64,000 bases of DNA, from positions 4,380,001 to 4,444,000 of the forward strand of contig NZ_CP050954.1 of the NCBI RefSeq assembly GCF_012273015.1, given 5' to 3'. The notes under the pieces were generated by a model. The model was not told the DNA's origin. It made no database searches and was given only the letters and a program-made list of their open reading frames with translations. Source of the DNA: Hymenobacter sp. BT18 (GTDB lineage: Bacteria; Bacteroidota; Bacteroidia; Cytophagales; Hymenobacteraceae). How positions within the stretch are numbered: position 1 is the stretch's first letter; each line of letters starts with the position of its first letter. This document shows positions 41,481 to 49,220 of the stretch, piece after piece. Made by a program: the position numbers and the translations under genes.

Positions 41481-43988
41481 TTAGAGCTTGAACTGCGCGC
41501 ACACCTTTACGCCAAAGCTTTTAGCCCCCGGCAGGTCCCGATAAGTGAGCCGGTGAATGAAGTCGACGCGCAGAATCTTGAAGATGTTTTCCACGCCGTA
41601 CCCCAGTTCCACGTAGGGCGCCGTACCCAATGGCCGGAAGGTAGGCAGGGCTGCGCCGTTTTCGTCAACCAGCGGGGTGGCGTTGCGGTTGGCCTGACTT
41701 ACACCCCCGTACAGCACGTTGCCCGATGCCAGCAGGCGCCAGTCGAGCTTTTTGAGCAGGGGCACGGAGTTGATAAACAGCCCTTCGAAGTAATGCTCGA
41801 AGTGCAGGGAGGCGTACCGGTCGCTCACAAACTCGAAGTAGCGCATCAGGTTGTAGGCGCTGGTGGTGTAAATGGGCGACTCATTGCCAAGGTGGCTTTT
41901 CAGCACGGGGTAGGGAATGGTGCTAGGGATGTAGCCGGCGTCCACGATGTACTCGGTACGCCCGAGTTGGCCCAGCTGCAGGCTGTGGGTAACCAGCAGG
42001 TTGAACTTGTGATAGGCAAAGTCGCTGCCCAGCACGCCGTTGAAGCCCCGGGTATAGCGCAGCGTAAACACTGGCCACTTGGCCAGGCCCACGGCGTAGC
42101 GCCGGTTCTTGTTCTGAATCAGCGTTTCGTCCGGAGCGTAGCGCGACTCCAGGATAACCTCCGAAAGCGCGAACTTGTCGGCGGTTGGAGCCCCGGGCTG
42201 ATGGTCAGCGCTGGTGTAGTAGGCAAAGTCGTAGAGCGGGTCGAAGCGCTGATGCCGGAGCGTAAGCTTCTGCGTAAAGCCGTGGAACAGGTCCGTCTGG
42301 CCCGAAAAGCCGGTTACTTGGCGCCAAAGCGGCCGGCCCGGCTTGATGTTGCCAAAGCGCACAGCCGCGTCGAACAGTGGGTTTTCAATGGCGTACCCAT
42401 TATCGAGCAGGGCCACCTGGTCCACGTCGTGGCTGCTCTCAAACCCCAGCAGCGTCCAGTTGGGGCGGTTGAGGACGCGGTAGCCCGTGACGCCATACTT
42501 GAGGTCCTTGTCCTTGGTGCCGTAGGCCGCGTAGGTGCGCACAAACCAGTTGGGGTTCAGGTCGCCGCTGGTGCGGAAACCCACCTGGATGCGGCCGCCC
42601 TCTACGTTGTTGTAGGTAAAGACGCTGGGGACGGGGCCCAGCTCAAACTTGCCCACCTGCTTGTAGCCCGTCACCAGCAGGTCGGCCAGCTCCAAGGCCG
42701 AGCGTACCGAGCGCAGCTTACCCACCGAGTCGAGGGCGGTGAGGGTGCGGACTTCCTGAGCCGAGAGGGTGTCGGGCCGGTGCTGCTCCCAGAAGCCGGC
42801 CGGAATTTCCAGGGCATCGGGGGCGGAGGCAAAGGGCTGGTCGTAGAACTTGGCTTCGTGGGGTTGGTTGGTGGCGAAGTTAGAGTTGGTGGTGTTGAAG
42901 CGCACCAGCAGGCCGGTTTGCTTTTTGGTGGGCTTCAGGCCTACTACCACGCGGGTACGCAGCGGCAGCCAGGGCCCCGCCGAGCTGGGCGCCAAATCCT
43001 GAAACACCCGAATCTGGTCGACGAAGTTGATGTTGGCCTTGGGGTCCACGCTCAGGTCTACCCGCCGCAGGGCGTAGGAGTCCATGGTAATCCAGATGCG
43101 CCCGGTAAATGCCAGGTCCTGGGCGCGGCGGGGCCACACCTTCAGCTGATAGCAGCGGTCCTTGCCCACGTACACCGAGTCTTCCAGGTCGTAATCGTAG
43201 GTGATGCGCCAGCCGTCGGCAATGGGCGAGACAAAGTCCTTGCCCATCACGATCTGCCAGTTGGGGTAGAAGTCGTAGTCCTGAAACGAAGAGCCCAGCA
43301 CCTGCGACAACACCGAGCCGTCGCGCGGGGCCACGCCGTGCAGCTGGGAGTGCTTGATTTCCTCCCGCTCCCGCTTGGGTCGCTGCCGCACGTAATAGCG
43401 CGACAACACCTCGGAGGCAAATACCGGCACGGTGGGCTTGCCGCTGGCATTCCGTTCCATTTCGCCTACGCCCTGGGCCACGGAGGTCATGTCCCGGATA
43501 ACCTTCTGGCGGGCCAGCCGGTCCGTCACATCTGAGAGGGAAACCTCTATTCGGTTATAGGAGTCGAACTCAAAGGCCTCCAGCTGGGCCTTGTCGTTCT
43601 GCTTTTTGTGGGCCTGCACCTTGCGCAGCACCGCAAACGCCGGGTTTTCCCCCGCGTGCACCACCACTTCGCCCAGGGAAACGCTGCTGCTGGGCAGGGC
43701 AAAGTTGACCGTCTGGCGGGGCGCTTTGCTGACGGCCCGGCTCAAGGGTCGGAATCCCACCGCCCCCGCCGATAGGGAGTCGATGCTGCGGTTAATTGTC
43801 AGCTGAAAATACCCTTCTTCGTTAGCCGTAATGCCCAGGCTGGTGCCGCGAACAAAGATAGAGGCGAAGGGAACTGCCTGCCCGGTCTTAGCCTCTGTTA
43901 CGTGCCCGCTAAATACAATTTGTTGAGCCTGGGAACCGGTTAGCCCGATTCCAAGCATCAACACTACCAGCAGTAATACTTTTTTCAT
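41481..43988 (-). CDS. DUF5686 outer-membrane protein with carboxypeptidase-like regulatory domain
   Basis: A 835-residue outer-membrane protein of unknown role. A signal peptide (1-22, ending SQAQ) precedes a CarboxypepD_reg-like beta domain (about 25-105, GHVTEAKTGQAVPFASIFVRG). The DUF5686 region follows, and the last 400 residues have the alternating pattern of a beta barrel, ending KVCAQFKL. Such proteins are frequent in Bacteroidota and often stand alone. Start at the ATG at 43988; a TTG six codons earlier is rejected. The promoter element TACCTTTG is 26 bp upstream. Confidence 0.88.
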   Translation of the reverse strand: MKKVLLLVVLMLGIGLTGSQAQQIVFSGHVTEAKTGQAVPFASIFVRGTSLGITANEEGYFQLTINRSIDSLSAGAVGFRPLSRAVSKAPRQTVNFALPSSSVSLGEVVVHAGENPAFAVLRKVQAHKKQNDKAQLEAFEFDSYNRIEVSLSDVTDRLARQKVIRDMTSVAQGVGEMERNASGKPTVPVFASEVLSRYYVRQRPKREREEIKHSQLHGVAPRDGSVLSQVLGSSFQDYDFYPNWQIVMGKDFVSPIADGWRITYDYDLEDSVYVGKDRCYQLKVWPRRAQDLAFTGRIWITMDSYALRRVDLSVDPKANINFVDQIRVFQDLAPSSAGPWLPLRTRVVVGLKPTKKQTGLLVRFNTTNSNFATNQPHEAKFYDQPFASAPDALEIPAGFWEQHRPDTLSAQEVRTLTALDSVGKLRSVRSALELADLLVTGYKQVGKFELGPVPSVFTYNNVEGGRIQVGFRTSGDLNPNWFVRTYAAYGTKDKDLKYGVTGYRVLNRPNWTLLGFESSHDVDQVALLDNGYAIENPLFDAAVRFGNIKPGRPLWRQVTGFSGQTDLFHGFTQKLTLRHQRFDPLYDFAYYTSADHQPGAPTADKFALSEVILESRYAPDETLIQNKNRRYAVGLAKWPVFTLRYTRGFNGVLGSDFAYHKFNLLVTHSLQLGQLGRTEYIVDAGYIPSTIPYPVLKSHLGNESPIYTTSAYNLMRYFEFVSDRYASLHFEHYFEGLFINSVPLLKKLDWRLLASGNVLYGGVSQANRNATPLVDENGAALPTFRPLGTAPYVELGYGVENIFKILRVDFIHRLTYRDLPGAKSFGVKVCAQFKL

Positions 43989-44013
43989 GCGCCTAAACTC
44001 CTCCAATACTTTG

Positions 44014-44021
44014 CAAAGGTA
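44014..44021 (-). promoter_or_regulatory. -7 element of the DUF5686 gene
   Basis: The - strand reads TACCTTTG, an exact TAnnTTTG match, giving a leader of about 18 nt. The 243-bp region 44007-44249 also has a small perfect hairpin at 44097-44115 (CATAGGTT/AACCTATG, 3-base loop) and no gene. Confidence 0.55.
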
Positions 44022-44249
44022 GTCGCAAAGTTCCGCTGTTTACTTTATTTCTGCTGCAAATGATTAATAAAAACCTGAATGATAGGCGGCTATAGGCATA
44101 GGTTTTCAACCTATGGTATGACAAGTTACTAACTAATCCAGGGGCATTCGCAGGGGCTGTGTAACATTGATTTACACCAACCGCCTGGGTGAAAAAGAGT
44201 TTTCCGCAAACGATTTAGATGGTTTAAATAGCGTAATAGTTCAAAATGG

Positions 44250-45689
44250 CTACCGAATAACACCAGTATCAACGCGGGCTTCGGCCTGTTCCTGCCAGGT
44301 GCGGGGCAGAGCACTTAGCAGATCGAGGCCCGTGGCGGCTTCAATGGCATCCACACTCACGCGGTAGCGGCTCCAGTCGGGGCTTACTTCCTGGTCGTTG
44401 GGAGTGTCGACGGCTACCACGCGGGCCTGGCCCGCCGCAATGCGCTGCAGGTCGTTGCTGCCTTCGGGTAATATCACCAGCACCTTCCACACCCGGGCGG
44501 GCACGGTTACCCGGCCGTTATCGAGGGTGGTGCGGGGGCCGGCCGTGCCGGTGCCGCCTTTGCCGTAGCTGCCCATGACTACGTATACCTCCTGCCCCTG
44601 GGCCACCTGGGTCCGGGTCCATTCTTCCAGCCCGCTCCAGGTGCGCTGGTTGTTGTGGCCGGCCTGAGGTATCATGTTCGTCATCAGGAACGTGGCGGAG
44701 TTGTCATCCAGGTCCGTGGTCCGGTCGGCCGAGGGACAGTTGTGGCCCCGGTCGAAGCCCGAGCCCGCATACGAGCGGGGCGTCACCTGGTAAAACTCGC
44801 GGGGAAGGGCAGGGTCGGGGCGGAAGTCGTCCTGCCGCGGGGCTTCGCCCATCCAGGCCCGGTTGAGGTGCCAGCTCACCCAGGTGGGTGTACCGCGCTG
44901 GGCGTTGTAGCTGAGCGTGTACTGGGGCTTCACCAGCAGGTAGTTGGTAGGAGTAGCCAGGCTGGCCGTTGCGCCGCTGGGGTTGCCCAAGGCCAGGTTT
45001 TCGTCCCGGCGCGTCACAATGGCTTCGGCCTGGGCTGTTTGGGCAGGCGGCAGCGCAGACGTTCCGGCGCGGGAGCTAACCGGGGGAGCAGGGTTGGTAT
45101 TGCCGGCTATGCCACCGGGGGCGGGCGTAGCGCTGAGGACGACATCGTCGATGTTGAGGCGGGCGGTGCCAGCGTCGGTTTTGCGGATTTCCAGGCGCAG
45201 GGGCGTGGAGGTAGTTCCCTCAAACGATGTGGTGACCAAGCGGGGACCCTGGGTGCGCACGGGTTGCCCCATGCGCCGGTACGTACGGCCCCCGTCCACG
45301 CTGCCCCACAGCTCCCAGGTGCTGGCGGCATCCAAGCCGTAGGCGGCGGCACTCACCTGAATGCGGCGCAGGCCGGCCGGGGCATCGAAGTTCATGCGCA
45401 AGCGGCCCTGGGCCCGGAGGCGCACGGCCTGCTTGCCGCGCTTGTGGTCCTGGTCGGCGGAGCCGATCAGGGCCTCGGTAAAGTGCCAGGAGCCGGAAGC
45501 CAGCGTTTCGTCGCCCTCCGCGTAAGAGCCTTTCTGGCCCTGCTCAAAGGTTTCCCGTACAGTAGCCGGGGCCATTTGGCTTTGCGCAGCCGGAAGTTCA
45601 GGCCGGTCGGCCGTTTCGGCGGGCTGGGAGGAGCAGGCAGCGGCTGCACTGAGCAGCAGGGCAACCGGGAGCAGGAAAAAGCGCATCAC
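44250..45689 (-). CDS. DNA/RNA non-specific endonuclease lipoprotein (NucA/Serratia type)
   Basis: Exported nuclease of 479 residues. The lipobox AAAAC puts the lipid cysteine at 19. An N-terminal beta-sandwich-like domain (about 45-190, SWELWGSVDGG-like pattern and RLNIDDVVLSA) is followed by a linker. The bba-metal nuclease domain spans about 240-470, with GFDRGHNCPSADRT (DRGH at 313-316, catalytic His316) and the metal motif with Asn347 and Glu355 (GHNNQRTWSGLEEW). Likely function is nucleic acid degradation outside the cytoplasm for nutrients or defence. It lies 5 kb from the HIT-NuiA gene on the opposite strand. A small membrane protein gene is 51 bp upstream. Confidence 0.92.
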   Translation of the reverse strand: MMRFFLLPVALLLSAAAACSSQPAETADRPELPAAQSQMAPATVRETFEQGQKGSYAEGDETLASGSWHFTEALIGSADQDHKRGKQAVRLRAQGRLRMNFDAPAGLRRIQVSAAAYGLDAASTWELWGSVDGGRTYRRMGQPVRTQGPRLVTTSFEGTTSTPLRLEIRKTDAGTARLNIDDVVLSATPAPGGIAGNTNPAPPVSSRAGTSALPPAQTAQAEAIVTRRDENLALGNPSGATASLATPTNYLLVKPQYTLSYNAQRGTPTWVSWHLNRAWMGEAPRQDDFRPDPALPREFYQVTPRSYAGSGFDRGHNCPSADRTTDLDDNSATFLMTNMIPQAGHNNQRTWSGLEEWTRTQVAQGQEVYVVMGSYGKGGTGTAGPRTTLDNGRVTVPARVWKVLVILPEGSNDLQRIAAGQARVVAVDTPNDQEVSPDWSRYRVSVDAIEAATGLDLLSALPRTWQEQAEARVDTGVIR

Positions 45690-45740
45690 GCAGAAGGGGG
45701 TTTGGACGCTGCAAAAGTAACAGCCCCACCGCCACGGGCG

Positions 45741-45863
45741 CTACACGAAGATGGCCAGGGTAAGCAGGCCGGCGCCCACAACCATCCAGACCCGCACAAT
45801 GCGGGAAACCAGCTGCATTTGCTGTTCGAGGGAAGCGCAATCGGAAGGAAATGACTTAAGCAT
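45741..45863 (-). CDS. Very small membrane protein
   Basis: A 40-residue ORF: a polar start (MLKSFPSDCASLEQQ), then QLVSRIVRVWMVVGAGLLTL forming one membrane helix. It shares VSR...WMVxGA with the protein at 41100-41309, which supports it being real. ATG at 45863, stop TAG at 45741-45743. It is encoded just before the nuclease gene on the same strand, so co-transcription is possible. Confidence 0.45.
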   Translation of the reverse strand: MLKSFPSDCASLEQQMQLVSRIVRVWMVVGAGLLTLAIFV

Positions 45864-46141
45864 AGCTCAGAAAAGGGCAATCAGAACGGGTTACTGAGAA
45901 TTAAGAGTCAGCCAACCGGGAAAAGGATGCCTGCCTTAGAAAAAAAAGTAAGTATTCTGTAGGATGAATGAAGGATAGTTATGAAAATCAATGGTTTACT
46001 TACGAAGTATCTGCCGGAAAATAACGCCCGGCAGGGCGCTTAGTGCCTGATTAGGCTGTGCGGCTACGAAATACCGGTGCCCACAACCCCACCCAGGAGG
46101 CGGCACTGTGGGCACCGGTGAATGGAGGCAGCTCCGTTGTA
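45864..46141. other. Intergenic region
   Basis: 278 bp between the pfkB stop and the small membrane protein start. It contains the pfkB 3' hairpin (46073-46119) and an AT-rich stretch at about 45935-46010. No gene or exact TAnnTTTG element is seen. Confidence 0.5.
46073..46119 (-). terminator. Hairpin after the PfkB gene
   Basis: 13-bp perfect arms, ACCGGTGCCCACA at 46073-46085 and its complement at 46107-46119, with a 21-base loop. There is no T-run, so it may be an mRNA 3'-end stabiliser rather than a terminator. Confidence 0.55.
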
Positions 46142-47035
46142 CTAGGCAGGGCCGAAGTGTTGGCGCCAGGCTTCCTCCAGCCGGGAACTGCTCAGCTGCG
46201 CGTCTACCAAACCCAAGGCACCCACGCACCAGCTTCCGCATAAGGCGCCGTACTGCAGGCATTTTTGCAAGGGCTCCTCGCGCAGAAAACCGTAGAGGAA
46301 GCCGGCAAAGAAATTGTCGCCGGCCCCGTTGCTGTCGACCACGGCGGGGGCAGGCACGGCGGCCTGCTCCAGCCACTGGCCTTCAGCCGTAAGCAGGGTA
46401 GCCCCCGCCGCACCGTGGGTGCACACCACCAGGCGCTTACCAACCGCCCGCAGCTGCTCCATCACGGAGCGGTAGTCCAGTAGGTTGTCGGAGCTGAGGT
46501 GGAGGTACTGGGCCGCGGCAATAAAGGGCTGGTGGTAGGGGTTGTGGCCGTCGTAGTCGTGCAGGTCGGTCCAGATGGGATGCGGATAGTCCTGTAATAG
46601 CGGAATCAGCGGCAGGCAGTACGGAATGATGTTCAGCACCACGCACCCGCTGGTCTTGAGTAGGCCCGCCACTACGGCGTGGTCGAAGGGCAGCGTAGGG
46701 GAGGCCTGGGTAATGAACATAGAAATCCGCTGGCCCTGGGCATCCATCAGGTTCACGTGCCGCTCGGTGCCGGCTGGGTCCGTTACGTAGTGCGCTGTTA
46801 CGCCCTGCGCCAGCAAATCGGCCTGGATGTGGTGGCCGTAGGCATCGTCGCCCACGGCCGAGTACAGCACATTGGGTACGCCCAGCCTGGTTAGAGGCAG
46901 GGCTTTGCCGGCCCCGGTGGAGCCCGTGCCTTCATGGAAGGGCGCCCGGTGAATGGTCTGCGGCTGCGGGCCCGGCAGCTCGGGCAGCGTTACGATATGG
47001 TCGAAGGTAGTACCTCCCAGGATGAGGGTGTGCAT
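46142..47035 (-). CDS. PfkB family carbohydrate kinase
   Basis: Ribokinase-like sugar kinase of 297 residues. The N-terminal LILGGTTFDHIVTLPE, the GTGSTGAGKALPLTRLG substrate segment and the C-terminal DSNGAGDNFFAGFLYG (catalytic Asp in GAGD) define the family. The substrate (fructose, ribose or a nucleoside) cannot be told. It follows the SusA-like GH13 gene by 52 bp on the same strand, which suggests a role in using sugars released from alpha-glucans. Start at the ATG at 47035. Confidence 0.88.
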   Translation of the reverse strand: MHTLILGGTTFDHIVTLPELPGPQPQTIHRAPFHEGTGSTGAGKALPLTRLGVPNVLYSAVGDDAYGHHIQADLLAQGVTAHYVTDPAGTERHVNLMDAQGQRISMFITQASPTLPFDHAVVAGLLKTSGCVVLNIIPYCLPLIPLLQDYPHPIWTDLHDYDGHNPYHQPFIAAAQYLHLSSDNLLDYRSVMEQLRAVGKRLVVCTHGAAGATLLTAEGQWLEQAAVPAPAVVDSNGAGDNFFAGFLYGFLREEPLQKCLQYGALCGSWCVGALGLVDAQLSSSRLEEAWRQHFGPA

Positions 47036-47087
47036 CACAGAGCAAAGAAGAAGGTGATGGAAAACCGCAGCAGGCCAACCAATGTAC

Positions 47088-48974
47088 TTAGCGCAGCTCC
47101 CATACCAACGCGGTGTAAGCCGGCACGTTGGCCGTTTGCAGGTTCGGCACCACGGCATCCGTCAGCACGTCCTGGGCCGAGGTATAGCCCTGCAGGCGTT
47201 CGGCAAAGCGCTGGAGCGAAACTGTTTTGGCGGTGGCGTTGCAGTTCAGCATCACCAGCACCGCGCGGCCCTGGGCATCGTGGCGGAAATACGTATACAC
47301 GCCATCTTCCGGGATGAAGTGGGTGAGCTGGCCGGTTTGCAGCACCGGGTGGGTTTTGCGGTAGTTGGCCAGCTTGCGCACGTAGGCGTGCATGTCCTGC
47401 TGAGCCGGGGTGCGGCCCGCCGCTGTGAAGGCATTTTTCGGGTCGGTAGCCCAGCCACCGGGGAAGTCTTCCCGCAACAGCCCGTCGGGGCGGCTGAAGT
47501 TCTTCATCAGCACCTCGGTGCCGTAGTACAGCTGCGGAATGCCCCGCTCAGTAAGCAGCCAGGCCAGGGCCATTTTCTGCTTGCGCACGTCCTCGCCCAG
47601 CACCGAAAATACCCGGTCTACGTCGTGGTTATCCAGGAAAATGACGTTGCGGCTGGCATCCTCGTACATCCAGTCGCCCTGCACGGCGTAGTAGAGCTTG
47701 GCCACGCCCTCGGCGTACCCGGTGGGTTTGGTCAGGCTTTCGAGCAGGGCCTGGCGCAAAATAAAGTCGATGGCCCCGGGCAGGTTGCTTTTAAAGCCGC
47801 CCACGGGCGGAAACACGTTGCGCGTCCAGAAAGCCTGCTGAGCTACGCCCTCGGTTTCCTGCATCCAGGTTTCGCCAAACATGCCCAGCTGCGGGTATTC
47901 CGCCAGAATGGCCTGTCCCCACTGCATCAGAAACCCCGGGTCGGAATAGGTGTAGGTATCCACGCGGTAGCCATCCAGGCCCGTGTACTCCACCCACCAC
48001 AAGAAATTCTGGATGAGGTAAGTGGCTACTAGCGGGTTTTCCTGGGCTAGGTCGGGCATGGTCGTATCAAACCAGGTGGTGCTGAAGAGCGTGCGGTCCT
48101 GGGCGGCCCCGTGCGGGTCGTTTACCGTGCCGTTGCGGTAGTTGCCGCGCGTGAACTGGGGCCACTGGTGAAACCAGTCTTTGGCCGGCTGGTCGAGCCA
48201 GAGGTAGTGGTAGCTGCCGATGTGGTTGAGCACCACGTCGTGAATCACCTTGAAGCCCTGCTGGTGGGCCCGCTGCACAAAGCGCACGTAGTCCTCATTG
48301 GTACCGTAGTGCGGGTCTACCTGGTAGTAATCGGTGAGGGCGTAGCCGTGGTAGCCGGTCCTGGGCATGTTATTGTCAACCACCGGGGTCGGCCAGATGG
48401 CCGTCACGCCCAAGTCCTTGAGGTAGTCGAAGTGCTGCTCAATACCCCGCAGGTCGCCGCCGTGGCGGGCGTACATGGAGTCGCGGGCCAGGCCGGGGGC
48501 GCGGTTGCCTTTCACCACGTCGTTGCTGGGGTCGCCGTTGGCAAACCGGTCGGGCATGAGCAGGTAAATGAAGTCGGCACTGCTGATGCCCTGCACTTTG
48601 GTTTTGTCGCCGGGCGTAGTGCGCTGGCGCAGCTCATATTCGTAGGTCGCTTTCTTTGCCCCCTTGAACTCCAGCTTGAGCTTGCCGGGCCTGGCGGTGG
48701 GGCTGATGGTGAGGTTGACGAGCAGATAGTTGGGACTTTCCAGCTTCTGAAACCCGTCCAGCGTCACACCTTCATAGGTGGCCAGCTGTACCTGGCTGCT
48801 GGCAATACCGGGGCCGTGCACCAGCAGCTGCAGCTGGGGGTTTTTCATGCCCACCCACCAGAACGTGGGGTCGATGCGGGTGATGGGTGGGGTGCGGGGC
48901 GCGGGGGCCGTAGCCAAGGCAGTGAGGTGGCTGCTGACGAGTAGCAGCACAAAGAGCAGTTTGGGAAAGGGCAT
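47088..48974 (-). CDS. Neopullulanase/cyclomaltodextrinase (SusA-like GH13)
   Basis: Periplasmic alpha-glucan hydrolase of 628 residues. It has a signal peptide (MPFPKLLFVLLLVSSHLTAL), an N-terminal Ig-like domain (about 30-120), and a GH13 barrel with MPDRFANGDPSND, VVLNHIG, DGYRVDTYTY (nucleophile Asp), MFGETW (Glu) and FLDNHDVDR (Asp). A C-terminal maltogenic-amylase beta domain closes it. This matches SusA of the Bacteroides starch system, but no SusC or SusD gene is in the window. The membrane AraC regulator gene lies just upstream on the same strand. Start at the ATG at 48974. Confidence 0.93.
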   Translation of the reverse strand: MPFPKLLFVLLLVSSHLTALATAPAPRTPPITRIDPTFWWVGMKNPQLQLLVHGPGIASSQVQLATYEGVTLDGFQKLESPNYLLVNLTISPTARPGKLKLEFKGAKKATYEYELRQRTTPGDKTKVQGISSADFIYLLMPDRFANGDPSNDVVKGNRAPGLARDSMYARHGGDLRGIEQHFDYLKDLGVTAIWPTPVVDNNMPRTGYHGYALTDYYQVDPHYGTNEDYVRFVQRAHQQGFKVIHDVVLNHIGSYHYLWLDQPAKDWFHQWPQFTRGNYRNGTVNDPHGAAQDRTLFSTTWFDTTMPDLAQENPLVATYLIQNFLWWVEYTGLDGYRVDTYTYSDPGFLMQWGQAILAEYPQLGMFGETWMQETEGVAQQAFWTRNVFPPVGGFKSNLPGAIDFILRQALLESLTKPTGYAEGVAKLYYAVQGDWMYEDASRNVIFLDNHDVDRVFSVLGEDVRKQKMALAWLLTERGIPQLYYGTEVLMKNFSRPDGLLREDFPGGWATDPKNAFTAAGRTPAQQDMHAYVRKLANYRKTHPVLQTGQLTHFIPEDGVYTYFRHDAQGRAVLVMLNCNATAKTVSLQRFAERLQGYTSAQDVLTDAVVPNLQTANVPAYTALVWELR

Positions 48975-49220
48975 GAAAATGGGGAATAGCAAGGCGGCAC
49001 CAATGGCCGCCAAGTGGGAAAATGAGTACGTCCCGCCTCGGCCAGCCAGGGCCGCGCCGAATTGGTTTGGTAAACATCAACTTCTGCCTGCCCGGGCTCG
49101 CCCCACTTTGCTACGCCGCCCCTATGTGTCCAGTGTCAATAAATTAACTGGCTGATATAAAAATGCTTAGCTGCTAAATAATCAGGCCCCTTTTCCGAAA
49201 GTGGGACTTTGTGCCCGACT

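Noticed and set aside
41553..43535. 660-codon open frame on the + strand opposite the DUF5686 gene
   Set aside because: It mirrors the DUF5686 gene, has no family features and arises from GC-rich codon bias. The - strand protein has a signal peptide, a clear domain order and a promoter.
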